From NCBI RefSeq assembly GCF_013376455.1, contig NZ_CP045504.1:1219501-1283500 (forward strand): a DNA stretch of 64,000 nt, written 5' to 3'. The notes beneath the pieces were generated by a model. The model made no database searches. It saw only the letters and a program-made list of their open reading frames with translations, and was not told where the DNA came from. This DNA is from Desulfolutivibrio sulfodismutans DSM 3696. Its GTDB lineage: Bacteria; Desulfobacterota; Desulfovibrionia; Desulfovibrionales; Desulfovibrionaceae. How positions within the stretch are numbered: position 1 is the stretch's first letter; each line of letters opens with the position of its first letter. Shown piece after piece: positions 25,301 to 33,357 of the stretch. Position numbers and translations under genes: made by a program.

Positions 25301-25555
25301 GCCGCCCTGGAAGAATTCGGCGATCTCCTGGAGAGGCTGCAACACGCCGCCGACGCCGGGGACGCCCAGGCCCTTCGCATCCACGCCCACACGCTCAAAA
25401 GTGTCGGCGCCACGCTGGGGTTCTCCCGGGGCGTTGCGCTTCTGGCGGATATCTCCACGGCCGCAAAAAACGGCGACATGGAGGCTGTCCGGAAACGGAC
25501 GCAGGAATTGGCCCACCTCTTCGGGCAGGGGCTTTTGGAGATCAACGCGGCCTGA
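22373..25555 (+). CDS. Membrane hybrid sensor histidine kinase (PAS-HisKA-HATPase-REC-Hpt)
   Basis: About 1060 residues. Two transmembrane helices (about 8-27 and 185-205) enclose a helical periplasmic sensor. HAMP (about 207-260), two PAS-like domains (about 280-400 and 420-550), HisKA with phospho-His in DVSHEIRTPMN (about 569), HATPase with NLVGNAVKFT, DTGIGI and GGTGLGLA, REC with phospho-Asp in LVLMDLELPGMDG (about 860), and Hpt with HAHTLKSVG (about 1003) follow. All phosphotransfer residues are present. Start codon ATG 22373 is preferred over TTG 22325, both with weak ribosome sites. No response regulator is adjacent; the signal and output are unknown. Confidence 0.9.
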   Translation: MIGTLRWRHILIVASLAVLSLLAWIYAMATIRAMAREADATIPRVVRVIEAIERISDAAVALDAMARELAHAHEADDALEIGQADALFRDSLHKAKLDIPRPFTRDEALHARRLLEQHERYIDDLRHLESVSMARQARIDYYNERLRPLFTLITADADYLKNLARQRMDLFLDESREMSRQSTRRLLVILFLAAAATGFSIYFFDRSVLRPVRRIRKLALEIRDGNLDAWTDIPPAPTSRDEIGQLAEAINAMVQARSQAEKELARTAGALSASSALNRAIIDSTSDGVAALDPDFRIILHNEAFSRQFFALFGVTPAIGDRLLDLLDPFPRERATAAALWGRTLGGEASHVTEAISGKNPEPRYLDLRFDALRDSQGHITGALHIARDVTEQKRMERELRQSATELDRRVRERTAELTGLMESIPAIVWISRDPQCRTIAGNRTAHEFLGMAQGKNLSLTPGDAPAPKHFQVYAQGLPVPGSELPMQRAGRDGVPIRGVELEMRFDNGQRRFLFGNASPLRDEAGVVTGVIGAFVDITDRKNLERDLHRAKDAAERASRAKSRFLADVSHEIRTPMNAVIGMAEVLLRSSLPPEQGECARTIRQAAGHLLDLLNDILDLSKIEADKLVPQNAEFDLRDLLDSVVKTFSLNAREKGVSLDLRLAPDVPGRLFGDGRRLRQILINLVGNAVKFTERGRVTTSVDRRPVPEGGDSALVPLAFAVEDTGIGIAPAKLPHIFDDFTQAHDANAEKYGGTGLGLAISRHLARMLGGDITAVSREGRGSVFTATALFRPPASGETLPADIPGQIRQTADRPGGRRLTKILLVEDNPVNVKVAQLHLDKMGHDTTVAADGFAALKTLARESYDLVLMDLELPGMDGIEVARRIRAGEAGADRAATPIVAMTAHVLDEAREQCRAAGMDSYMAKPVNFFELEALIERLLAQAPHVATGKQPLFDKEQAKRRMGIDDQTLEPIFQAALEEFGDLLERLQHAADAGDAQALRIHAHTLKSVGATLGFSRGVALLADISTAAKNGDMEAVRKRTQELAHLFGQGLLEINAA

Positions 25556-25777
25556 CGCGGCCGCGAACGCCGGGAAACGCACGCGGCACGGCGCGGTTTC
25601 AGGCCGCGCAACGCGCCCGGGACGTCAGGCATGGCGGTGTCGTGCCCTTGGCACGTGTCCAGGGTTGCAGTGCTGGTGTGGCGTTCACAAAAAACAGTCA
25701 GGTTTTTTGCGAAGAAAAACAATGTATTCCATGTGTTACTGCGTGCCAAACCATCACGGGAATGACCCAACGCAACA
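25556..25777. other. Convergent intergenic region with A/T-tract hairpin
   Basis: About 220 bases between convergent genes. It contains AAAAAAC/GTTTTTT arms (25689-25708) that could act as a weak bidirectional terminator for the histidine kinase and the CofD-like gene. No gene is supported. Confidence 0.4.
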
Positions 25778-26980
25778 CTAGGCCAGAGCCAAAAGATGTT
25801 CGATAACCCGCCGGGGGTCGAGATAGGGTGCGCTCTTTTCGCTCACAAGCGGGGCATCAATGACCTCCACCCCCAGACGGCGCACCCGGGCCGCCTCGGC
25901 CAGGGCCTCGCGGTCGCCGCAGTCCAGCAGGACGAACTGTAAAAGACGCTTTGGCTCCACCGCCGTGCCACAGCTTCGCCCCAGATAGCGCAAAAGGGTC
26001 GCCACCTTGTCGGCAAGGCCCATGCCCAGTTCCTCGGGGTCATGCCCCCGGTTGGGGATGTAGACCTTGGGACACTCGGCCGCAGCCACCGCATCCCCCA
26101 CGCCTTTGACCAGCAGATTGGCCACCACGCTGGAATAGAAGCTGCCGATGGGATAACAGATCAGATCGGCCCCGCGAATGTGGTCGGCCACCTTGGCCTT
26201 GAGCTTGGGCTCCACGGAAATGAACCCCGCCGGATCGTCGGCCAGATGGATGTCGGCCACGGGCGAGGCGATGTGGGCCGTCTCCTTGCCCGTGAGCCGG
26301 TGCTGCCCCACCAGCCGCGTTCCGTCGGCAAGTTCGGCCACCAGGTGCATGTCGGCGTTGATGATGGGCCGCACCACGCCCCGGGCCTCCACCAGACGGC
26401 TGAAGAGATAGATGACCGGATCGATCTGGCGCTTGTAGTTGAAATAGCCGCCGGTCAGGATCAGATTGCCCATGCTGGCCCCGCGCAGGTCGAAATCCTT
26501 GGGGCTTCTGTCCATGAAAAACCCCAGGTTGGAGCGGATGATCTTGCGCATGGGGTCGGGAACCCGCCGCACCAGGGGATCGGCCCCCCGGGCCATGGCC
26601 TCAAGGCGTTCGCGCAGTTTCTCCGGGGTCTCGGTTTTGGGCAGGCGGTAGGCGAAGAGCTCGAAGATCTCGGGATTGCCCTTCACGCTGCGGTCGGCCA
26701 GGGCCATGATCCGGTTGCGGATGTCGCCCACCGCGGGCATCCGGAAAGCCTTGCGCAGGACCGCCGAACTGCCTCCGGAGTCGAAGGGGGTGATGAGGTG
26801 GATGGAGTTGTGGGTGTAGTCCACAAGCTTCTGGCTCAGGCGTCGCAAGGCCGAGCCGCCGCTGAAAAAAAGGATGCGCGGCCCAAGCTCGGGGGACCGG
26901 CGGCACATGGCCGTCCTGACCGGATCGGGCAGGTTCACGGTGCGGGTCAAAACGATCTTGCGCAGGGCCTTGTCGGGCAT
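25778..26980 (-). CDS. GAK-system CofD-like protein
   Basis: 400 residues. The N-terminal ILFFSGGSALRRLSQKL resembles the GG-containing opening of the CofD/YvcK fold, which in CofD transfers a phospholactyl group from a nucleotide carrier to the flavin cofactor Fo. Other conserved-looking segments are ITPFDSGGSSAVLRKAF, RGASMGNLILTGGYF and IGSFYSSVVANLLVKGV, the last being YvcK/CofD-like. I recognise it as the larger CofD-related family that co-occurs with an HprK-related kinase and an ATP-grasp enzyme. No F420 genes are nearby, so the real substrate is unknown. AAGGA six bases before the start; 65 nt after ackA in the same direction. Confidence 0.78.
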   Translation of the reverse strand: MPDKALRKIVLTRTVNLPDPVRTAMCRRSPELGPRILFFSGGSALRRLSQKLVDYTHNSIHLITPFDSGGSSAVLRKAFRMPAVGDIRNRIMALADRSVKGNPEIFELFAYRLPKTETPEKLRERLEAMARGADPLVRRVPDPMRKIIRSNLGFFMDRSPKDFDLRGASMGNLILTGGYFNYKRQIDPVIYLFSRLVEARGVVRPIINADMHLVAELADGTRLVGQHRLTGKETAHIASPVADIHLADDPAGFISVEPKLKAKVADHIRGADLICYPIGSFYSSVVANLLVKGVGDAVAAAECPKVYIPNRGHDPEELGMGLADKVATLLRYLGRSCGTAVEPKRLLQFVLLDCGDREALAEAARVRRLGVEVIDAPLVSEKSAPYLDPRRVIEHLLALA

Positions 26981-27045
26981 GGTCCATCCTTATGGGAGGG
27001 GTCTTTTTCGAAAAAAACAGCGCCGTTTCTTTCCAGGCCGCCGTT

Positions 27046-28251
27046 TCAGGCGGCCAGCGTCTCCACGGTCTGGCGGGCGATCTCCAGTTCCTCGTTGGTG
27101 GGCACGGCGAAGATCCGCACCGCCGCCCCGGCCGCCCCGATCTCCAGGGCCTGGCCCATGGCCTGCCGGTTGCGCTCCACGTCGAGCACGATGCCGCGTT
27201 CGGCCATGCCCGTGAGCGCCGCCTCCCGGGTGGCCGGGTCGTGCTCGCCGATGCCGGCGGTGAAGACCACGGCCTCCACCCGGCCCAGGGCCGCGATATA
27301 GGCCCCGATGTATTTGCGGATGCTGTAGGCGAACATGGCGAAGGCCAGTTCCGCCCGGGCATCGCCGTCCTTGCGGCGGCGATGGATGTCGCGCATGTCG
27401 CTTGAGCCGCAGATGCCCAACAGCCCGCTTTTGCGGTTGAACAGATCGTCCACGGCGGCCTCGTCCATGCCGGCCTGGCGCTGCAAAAAAAGCCCGATCT
27501 CGGGATCGAGGTCGCCCGAGCGGGTGCCCATGATGGTTCCGGCCAGGGGGGTCATGCCCATGGAGGTGTCCACGCTTTTGCCCTTTTTCACGGCGCACAC
27601 GCTGTCGCCGTTGCCCAGGTGTACGGTGACCAGGTCGCACTCGGCCAGGGGCTTGCCGAGCATGGCCGCAGCCTGCCCGGCGATGTAGCGGTGGGAGATG
27701 CCGTGAAAGCCGTAGCGCCGGATGCCGTACTTTTCACACAGTTCATACGGCAGGGCGTAGAGGTAGGCGTATTCGGGCATGGTCTGGTGAAAGGCGGTGT
27801 CGAACACGGCCACCTGGGGCGCGTCCGGGAACCGGGCCATGGCCGCGGCGATGCCCGTCAGGTTGGCCGGGTTGTGCAGGGGGGCCAGGGGCGTCACCTC
27901 GCGGATGCCCGCCAGCACCTCGTCGGTCACCACCACGGGCTGGCTGAAGCGGCTGCCGCCATGCACCACCCGGTGCCCCACGGCGGCGATGCCGGACGGC
28001 CCGGCCACAGGGCCGCCCGGGCCGGTCAGAAGCGACAGGGCCAGATCCACGGCCGCGCCATGGTCGGCAATGGCCTCCTCCACTGTGCGGCCCGCCTCCT
28101 GGTGTGTTCCGGGAAAGGCCGTATGCGTCAGGCGACTTTGCGGCGACCCGATGCGCTCGGCCAGCCCCTGGGCCAGTTCCGTCTCCGTGGCCATGTCGAA
28201 GAGGCGGTACTTGAGGGAGGAACTGCCGCAGTTGAGCACCAAGACGTTCAC
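27046..28251 (-). CDS. ackA: Acetate kinase
   Basis: 401 residues from GTG 28251 with AGGAGG just upstream. Makes ATP from acetyl phosphate (or the reverse). ASKHA motifs: NVLVLNCGSSSLKY, HRVVHGG, HNPANL, DTAFHQTMP, GFHGISHRY, HLGNGDSVCA, MGMTPLAG, TRSGDLDP and FTAGIGE. All catalytic residues are in place. Start overlaps the pta stop (GTGA), giving tight translational coupling for balanced Pta and AckA. Confidence 0.97.
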   Translation of the reverse strand: MNVLVLNCGSSSLKYRLFDMATETELAQGLAERIGSPQSRLTHTAFPGTHQEAGRTVEEAIADHGAAVDLALSLLTGPGGPVAGPSGIAAVGHRVVHGGSRFSQPVVVTDEVLAGIREVTPLAPLHNPANLTGIAAAMARFPDAPQVAVFDTAFHQTMPEYAYLYALPYELCEKYGIRRYGFHGISHRYIAGQAAAMLGKPLAECDLVTVHLGNGDSVCAVKKGKSVDTSMGMTPLAGTIMGTRSGDLDPEIGLFLQRQAGMDEAAVDDLFNRKSGLLGICGSSDMRDIHRRRKDGDARAELAFAMFAYSIRKYIGAYIAALGRVEAVVFTAGIGEHDPATREAALTGMAERGIVLDVERNRQAMGQALEIGAAGAAVRIFAVPTNEELEIARQTVETLAA

Positions 28252-30392
28252 GAGGCCTCCTTGGCCGTCTGGGAGGGGGCGTCTTCCGCCTCTCCGGCCT
28301 GGATGGCGGTGACGGCCGCCGTATACACGATGTCGCGCACGGTGCAGCCCCGGCTCAGATCGTTGACGGGCTTTTTGAGGCCCTGGAGCACCGGCCCCAT
28401 GGCCGCTGCGCCCGTGGCCCGCTGCACGGCCTTGTAGGTGACGTTGCCCGTGTCCAGGTCGGGAAAGATGAACACCGTGGCCCGCCCGGCCACCAGGCTG
28501 CCGGGCATTTTCTCCGCCGCCGTGACCGGGTCCACGGCCGCATCGTACTGGATGGGGCCCTCCACGGGGATGTCCGGCAGGCGCGCCCGGGCCAGGGCCA
28601 CGGCCTGGCGCACCTTCTCCACGTCCGGCCCCTTGCCCGAGGCCCCGGTGGAATAGGACAGCATGGCCACCCGGGGCGGTATGCCGAACCGGGCGGCGGT
28701 GTCGGCCGAGGCCGCCGCGATCTCGGCCAGCTCTTCGGCCGTGGGATCGGGATTGACGGCGCAGTCGCCGTAGACCAGCACCCGATCCGCCAGGCACATG
28801 AAAAAGACGCTGGAGACCATGGAGAACCCCGGCCTGGTGCGGATGAACTGCAAGGCCGGGCGGATGGTGTCGGCGGTGGTGGTGGTGGCCCCGGAGACCA
28901 TGCCGTCGGCGACCCCCTTGTAGACCAGCATGGTCCCGAAGTAGGTCTTGTCCAGTAAAAGCTCCCGGGCGGCCTCCAGGGTCAGGCCCTTGCCCTTGCG
29001 CAGTTCAAAAAGGGTCGCGGCGAAGGCCTCCCGATCCGGGTGGGCGGCTGGATCAAAAAGCGTGGCCTGGGTCAGATCGAGCCCCATGACGGCCGCCCGG
29101 CGGGTCATGTCCTCCACGTCGCCCAGGATGACCACCCTGGCGATGCCCCGGCTCATGACCTGATCGGCGGCCATGAGCACCCGGTCCTCGCCGCCCTCGG
29201 GGAAAACGATGGTCTTGCCGAGGGACTTGGCCCGGGCGATGACCGACTGCTCGAAGACCAGCCCGGGCATGGCCTCCTCCGTGGCGGCCGCCATCCGCTG
29301 CGCCAGCCCCCCGGCGTCGGCATGGGCCTCGAAATGCCCCAGGGCGGCCTGCACCCGGCCCTGCTGCCCGGGGTCCAGGCGCGACACCAGGCCCTCAAGG
29401 CGATGCAGGGTGGGAGAGGTGGGCATGCCGGTCCGGATCACCGGGAGGGGGATGTCCGACCATCCCGAAAGGAGCCTGACAATGCTCGGGGCCACGTCCA
29501 GGCCGCCGGTCAGGGCCAGCCCGGCCGGATGCGGGAAGGCCCCGGAGGCCCGGGCGGCCAGGACGGCCAGGATGATGTCCGCCCGGTCGCCGGGGGTGAC
29601 GACCAGACAGCCGGGCCGCACGTAGTTCAAAAAATTTCCCACGCTCATGGCCGCCACCACGGTCTCCCCCACCTGCACGTCCAGACGGTCGCCCCCCCAC
29701 AGGATCTCAGCCTCCAGGCGGCGCGCCACCTCGGCCATGCTCGGCCGGGACAGGCGTTCGTCCTCGGGGATCGTCCACACGGGCGGCAACGGGTCCGGCA
29801 GCCCGGGCAGCCCGGCCAGGCAGCCTGCCAGGAGCCCGGCCGCCTGGGCGGAAAGTTCCGCCTCGACGCGGTTGACGGCCACGGCGGCCAGAGCCAACCC
29901 CTGCCGCAGGATCGTAGATGCGGCCATCCGCGCGGCGTCGGCCGTCTGGGCGGCCGTTTTCCCACGCCCGGAAACCACCGCGACCACCATGGCCCCCAGG
30001 GCCTTGGCCAGCTCCAGGTCCAGTTCAAAAGTCAGGCCCTCCCCCCCGGGCGAGGCGGAACCGGACTCGCAGACCACCACCTCATGCCCGGCGGCCAGGG
30101 CGGCGTGGGCGGCGGCCACGGTCTCGAAAAGTTCGTCGCGGCTGCCCGAGGCGACCAGACGCGCAGCCTGCTCCGCGCTTATGGCGAAGGCGCTGTCCGG
30201 GGCCTGGTCCAGGCCGAATTGTTCGAGGATGAGGCGGATGTCGGGGTCGGGCCCATCGGCGGCAGGTTCGGCTGCGGGCCGCAGAAAGGCCACCTTGGCC
30301 GTGCGGGAGGTCAGGGCCGAAACCAGCCCCAGGCAGATCAGGGTCTTGCCGCATTGCGGCTCGGCGGACAGCACATACAGGGTCTTGGTCAC
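28248..30392 (-). CDS. pta: Phosphate acetyltransferase (long form with DRTGG domain)
   Basis: 714 residues from GTG 30392 (GGAGG four bases upstream). Converts acetyl-CoA and phosphate to acetyl phosphate. Three parts: an N-terminal P-loop-like, BioD/CobQ-type domain (LSAEPQCGKTLICLGL, residues 7-22), a DRTGG domain (about 215-330) and the C-terminal PTA catalytic domain (about 385-705) with FPEGGEDRVL, ATTTTADTIRPALQ and GDCAVNPDPTAEELAEI (latter two split across lines of the protein). The long form is the usual regulated type. It lies 116 nt after the peroxiredoxin gene. Confidence 0.95.
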   Translation of the reverse strand: MTKTLYVLSAEPQCGKTLICLGLVSALTSRTAKVAFLRPAAEPAADGPDPDIRLILEQFGLDQAPDSAFAISAEQAARLVASGSRDELFETVAAAHAALAAGHEVVVCESGSASPGGEGLTFELDLELAKALGAMVVAVVSGRGKTAAQTADAARMAASTILRQGLALAAVAVNRVEAELSAQAAGLLAGCLAGLPGLPDPLPPVWTIPEDERLSRPSMAEVARRLEAEILWGGDRLDVQVGETVVAAMSVGNFLNYVRPGCLVVTPGDRADIILAVLAARASGAFPHPAGLALTGGLDVAPSIVRLLSGWSDIPLPVIRTGMPTSPTLHRLEGLVSRLDPGQQGRVQAALGHFEAHADAGGLAQRMAAATEEAMPGLVFEQSVIARAKSLGKTIVFPEGGEDRVLMAADQVMSRGIARVVILGDVEDMTRRAAVMGLDLTQATLFDPAAHPDREAFAATLFELRKGKGLTLEAARELLLDKTYFGTMLVYKGVADGMVSGATTTTADTIRPALQFIRTRPGFSMVSSVFFMCLADRVLVYGDCAVNPDPTAEELAEIAAASADTAARFGIPPRVAMLSYSTGASGKGPDVEKVRQAVALARARLPDIPVEGPIQYDAAVDPVTAAEKMPGSLVAGRATVFIFPDLDTGNVTYKAVQRATGAAAMGPVLQGLKKPVNDLSRGCTVRDIVYTAAVTAIQAGEAEDAPSQTAKEAS

Positions 30393-30508
30393 GACGCCTC
30401 CGCGATTGTGGCGGACGGCGGCCTCCCGGGAAAGCCGGAACGGCCGCCGCGCATCTCTTCCGACCCGGCGCGGGAAGCCGCCGGGGCCGTCGGCAAAACA
30501 GGCGAACC

Positions 30509-31144
30509 CTATTCGCCCAGGCTCTCGTACACCTTGCCCACCAGGGCCTCGGACGGGGTCAGAGTCTTTTTCCCGGGTTCCCACCTGGCCGGGCAGGCCT
30601 CGGCGGGATGCTCGCGCAGATAGACGTTGGCCTTGAGCTTGCGTAAAAGCTCGTCGGCATTGCGGCCCACGTTGTAATAATTGATCTCCGAGGACACCAG
30701 GATGCCTTCGGGACTGATCATGAAGGTTCCGCGCAGGGCCAGGCCCGTATCCGGATCGTAGACACCGAAATAGCGCGACAGTTCGCCCGTGGTGTCCGCC
30801 CCCATCTTGAACCGCACGTTTTCCAGGAGCTTCTCGCTCCCCCGCCAGGCCAGATGGGCATATTCCGTGTCCGTGGACACGGAGATCACCTCGCAGCCGA
30901 GCTTTTCGAACTCATCCTGCTTCGCGGCCAGATCGGCCAGTTCCGTGGGGCACACGAAGGTGAAGTCCGCCGGATAGAAAAAAAGGACCGTCCATTTTTC
31001 GGCTTCGACCAGACTCTCCAGGGACACCTCCCCGAACGCGCCTTCCGTGGGGTCGTAGACCTTCAAAAGAAAATCCTCGACCTCGGCCCCCAAAAACGCC
31101 TGCTCCATTTCCACGCAGCACTCGTCGTCGCAGTGTTCGTGCAT
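30509..31144 (-). CDS. 2-Cys peroxiredoxin (AhpC/Prx1 type)
   Basis: 211 residues. Thiol peroxidase: peroxidatic Cys in FTFVCPTEL (about residue 65) and resolving Cys in EACPARW (about 184), with WTVLFFYPADFTFVC typical of AhpC. An unusual N-terminus MHEHCDDECCVEME adds three Cys and acidic/His residues before the fold and could be a metal or thiol site. AAGGAG precedes ATG 31144. It sits inside the GAK/acetate operon, 46 nt after the HprK-like gene. Confidence 0.92.
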   Translation of the reverse strand: MHEHCDDECCVEMEQAFLGAEVEDFLLKVYDPTEGAFGEVSLESLVEAEKWTVLFFYPADFTFVCPTELADLAAKQDEFEKLGCEVISVSTDTEYAHLAWRGSEKLLENVRFKMGADTTGELSRYFGVYDPDTGLALRGTFMISPEGILVSSEINYYNVGRNADELLRKLKANVYLREHPAEACPARWEPGKKTLTPSEALVGKVYESLGE

Positions 31145-31190
31145 GTGTTCTCCTTGCCCGCAGGCATCTTTTGAGATTGATCCTCGTTAT

Positions 31191-32276
31191 CTATTTTCCC
31201 TGGCGCAGAAAAGCAAGGCAGGCGTCGGCCGCCGCCTCGAAATCCACGCCGCCAGATATCTCCAGTACCGGGCAATCGCCCAGAAGCGCAAGGTAATCGT
31301 CGGGCGTGGCCGCGGCCCCGGCCTGGCCAGGACCGTCAGACTCGAAAAAAAGGCCCACATCCTTCATGAAGGCGGGCAACAGGTCGCGGCGCTGCCGCAG
31401 ATCCACCCGGGCCGTGCGCATGGGATCGGCCGTGCGTTTCCAGGTCAGGATCACCAGACCGGCCATGGCGCTGTGCAGGCGAAACCGCCCCGGGCCGTAG
31501 CAGTCGTCGATCATGGCGTCGTACTTGTGCTCCAGATCCCACAGTTCGGCCGCAGGCAGGGCCGAAAACCGGCGACGCTCCTCCTCGGACATGACCCCCC
31601 CCAGATGGTCGTCGAAAAGGACCGTGCCCGGATTGACCCGGGGCATCTTGGGGATGCCGAACATGGTCAGGCCGCCTGCGTCCCGGCGGACCATGATCCG
31701 GTCGTTGCTCACAAAATCCGTGCCCCGGGCCATGATGCGCAGCGCCAGGGTGGATTTTCCGGCCCCGGAAAACCCGGACATGACCAGCCCCCGGCCCGCC
31801 TCGGCCACCCCGGCGGCATGAAACAGCAGGGCCCCTTGGCGGATCACCCGCTCGATGAAGCGGTTGTTGATGAAATTGACCACCTGGTTGTCGTTGTCCG
31901 CGCACGGCCCAATGGCGTAGTTGCGGCCGCCGCCGAAGCAAAAGACCAACCCCGTCAGAAGCTTGCGCACCACCCGGCCATCCGGATAGTCCACATATTC
32001 TTCCTTGATCTTGGTCTTGCCGGGTTCGCGCTCCTTGGTGGCGTAGGGCAGATCAAAAACCGGCGGCGGGCATTCGATGGCCGTGACTTCGATGTCGGGC
32101 GCCGAATCGTCGCCGGGAAAATCCGCATAGTACCGGGCCAGCTTGTCGTAAAGGGCCTGGGAGTTGGTGCGGACGAGGATGGCGGCCTGGCCGAAACGCA
32201 GGGACAGGGACAACGTGGCGGGATTGGCCGCAAGCAGGGGGGCGGCCTGATCCGTAAATGATCCGCTTATGGTCAT
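31191..32276 (-). CDS. HprK-related kinase B (GAK system)
   Basis: 361 residues. The central P-loop GFSGAGKSTLALRI (about residues 148-161) and the preceding LLFHAAGVA resemble the HPr kinase C-domain, whose His and P-loop bind the phosphodonor; FVSNDRIMV and PRVNPGT further match the HprK fold. The first 130 residues are unlike HprK and are probably a regulatory or recognition domain. I recognise it as the HprK-related kinase family linked to ATP-grasp and CofD-like proteins. No HPr (ptsH) gene is seen, so the phosphoacceptor is unknown. ATG overlaps the ATP-grasp stop (ATGA) with GGAGAGG upstream. Confidence 0.82.
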   Translation of the reverse strand: MTISGSFTDQAAPLLAANPATLSLSLRFGQAAILVRTNSQALYDKLARYYADFPGDDSAPDIEVTAIECPPPVFDLPYATKEREPGKTKIKEEYVDYPDGRVVRKLLTGLVFCFGGGRNYAIGPCADNDNQVVNFINNRFIERVIRQGALLFHAAGVAEAGRGLVMSGFSGAGKSTLALRIMARGTDFVSNDRIMVRRDAGGLTMFGIPKMPRVNPGTVLFDDHLGGVMSEEERRRFSALPAAELWDLEHKYDAMIDDCYGPGRFRLHSAMAGLVILTWKRTADPMRTARVDLRQRRDLLPAFMKDVGLFFESDGPGQAGAAATPDDYLALLGDCPVLEISGGVDFEAAADACLAFLRQGK

Positions 32277-33157
32277 GCGATCCTCTCCAGAACGTAATCG
32301 GCATACAGCCCGGCGGCGTCCAGGCCGCAGGCGTCAAGCAGTCCGCGAAAGCCACCAAAGGCCGACACCTCGTAAATCGCGGCCCCGTCCGGGGTCTCCA
32401 CCACGTCCACACAGGTAAAGGCCATGCCCGGAAAGAGGGCCTGGGCCTTTTCGGCCAGGGCCACGATCTCCGCGCCCGGCTCGTAGGGCACGTACTTGCC
32501 GCCGGTGCGGGTGGTGGTGTCCCAGGAGTTGCCGTCGCCCTGGCGGGCGTAGGTGGCCAGATATTTCCCGCCCAGGAAGGAGACCCCCAGGTCCAGATGC
32601 CCCCCGGCGTGGGAGACCATGCGCTGGATGTACATGACCCGGTTGCCCGCCGCCTGGAAGTCCTCGATCTCCTCCCGGGCCGCGCTTCCGGTCTCGATGA
32701 CCGTCATGCCCCGGGCCTTGGAGGAATACAGCGGCTTGAACACGGCCCGGCCATAGTTCTCCACGGCGGCCAGGGCCTCGTCCACGTCCTCGGTGATGGT
32801 GGTTGGGGGCATGGGGATGTCCCCCAGGCGCAGGGCCGTGGTGCAGCCCAAGCGGTCGATGAGGCGGTACATGCTGTCCGGGTCGGAAAAAACCGGCACG
32901 CCCCTGGCCGAAACAAACCGCAGGATGTCCATGCGGTCCAGGGCGTCGGGGGAATAGGTCGGGGCGATTTTTTTGACGATGACCGCATCAAGGGCCGTCA
33001 TCTCCACCTCGGCATGCCAGACCGTGCGGGTCGCCAGATCCAGGCGGGCCCGGGCCATGTCGATGAGTATGGGCGTAACCCCGCGCTGCGCCAGGGCGTC
33101 CACCAGTTGCAGCGTGGACCATCCTTTGGGAATGCCCACGACCCCCACTCGTTTCAT
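32273..33157 (-). CDS. GAK-system ATP-grasp enzyme
   Basis: 294 residues. RimK-like ATP-grasp fold: N-terminal GIPKGWSTLQL and DAVIVKK, then VFKPLYSSKARGMTVI (ATP-binding Lys and glycine-rich loop, about 138-153), MYIQRMV (hinge Gln) and VDVVETPDGAAIYEVSAFGG (Mg-binding Glu and Asn-like position; split here as VDVVETPDG and IYEVSAFGG). The final Asn of the classic NxNxxPG site is replaced by EVSAFGG. It should ligate a carboxylate to an amine using ATP, and acceptor is unknown. Perfect AGGAGG before the ATG. First gene of the run down to the CofD-like protein. Confidence 0.82.
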   Translation of the reverse strand: MKRVGVVGIPKGWSTLQLVDALAQRGVTPILIDMARARLDLATRTVWHAEVEMTALDAVIVKKIAPTYSPDALDRMDILRFVSARGVPVFSDPDSMYRLIDRLGCTTALRLGDIPMPPTTITEDVDEALAAVENYGRAVFKPLYSSKARGMTVIETGSAAREEIEDFQAAGNRVMYIQRMVSHAGGHLDLGVSFLGGKYLATYARQGDGNSWDTTTRTGGKYVPYEPGAEIVALAEKAQALFPGMAFTCVDVVETPDGAAIYEVSAFGGFRGLLDACGLDAAGLYADYVLERIA

Positions 33158-33357
33158 GCTGCCTCCTCAAAATACCCACGCGTCTGCGCGGATAAAACGT
33201 TGCGAACCAGTTCCAGGCTCTCCGGAATGCCGACGGCGGAGACGTACCACGAAATCGTGACGATGCGATGACGCCAAACAGGATGGTTGCCTTTCCCGGC
33301 CCAGGGGTCTATGGGAGAAAAAAAACAAGCCCCGCCAAGGCACACGGGAACCACCGC

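Noticed and set aside
25650-25676. Sigma-54 promoter (TGGCAC ... TTGCAG)
   Set aside because: The spacing between GG and GC is about 15 bases instead of 10, so it does not fit the -24/-12 consensus.
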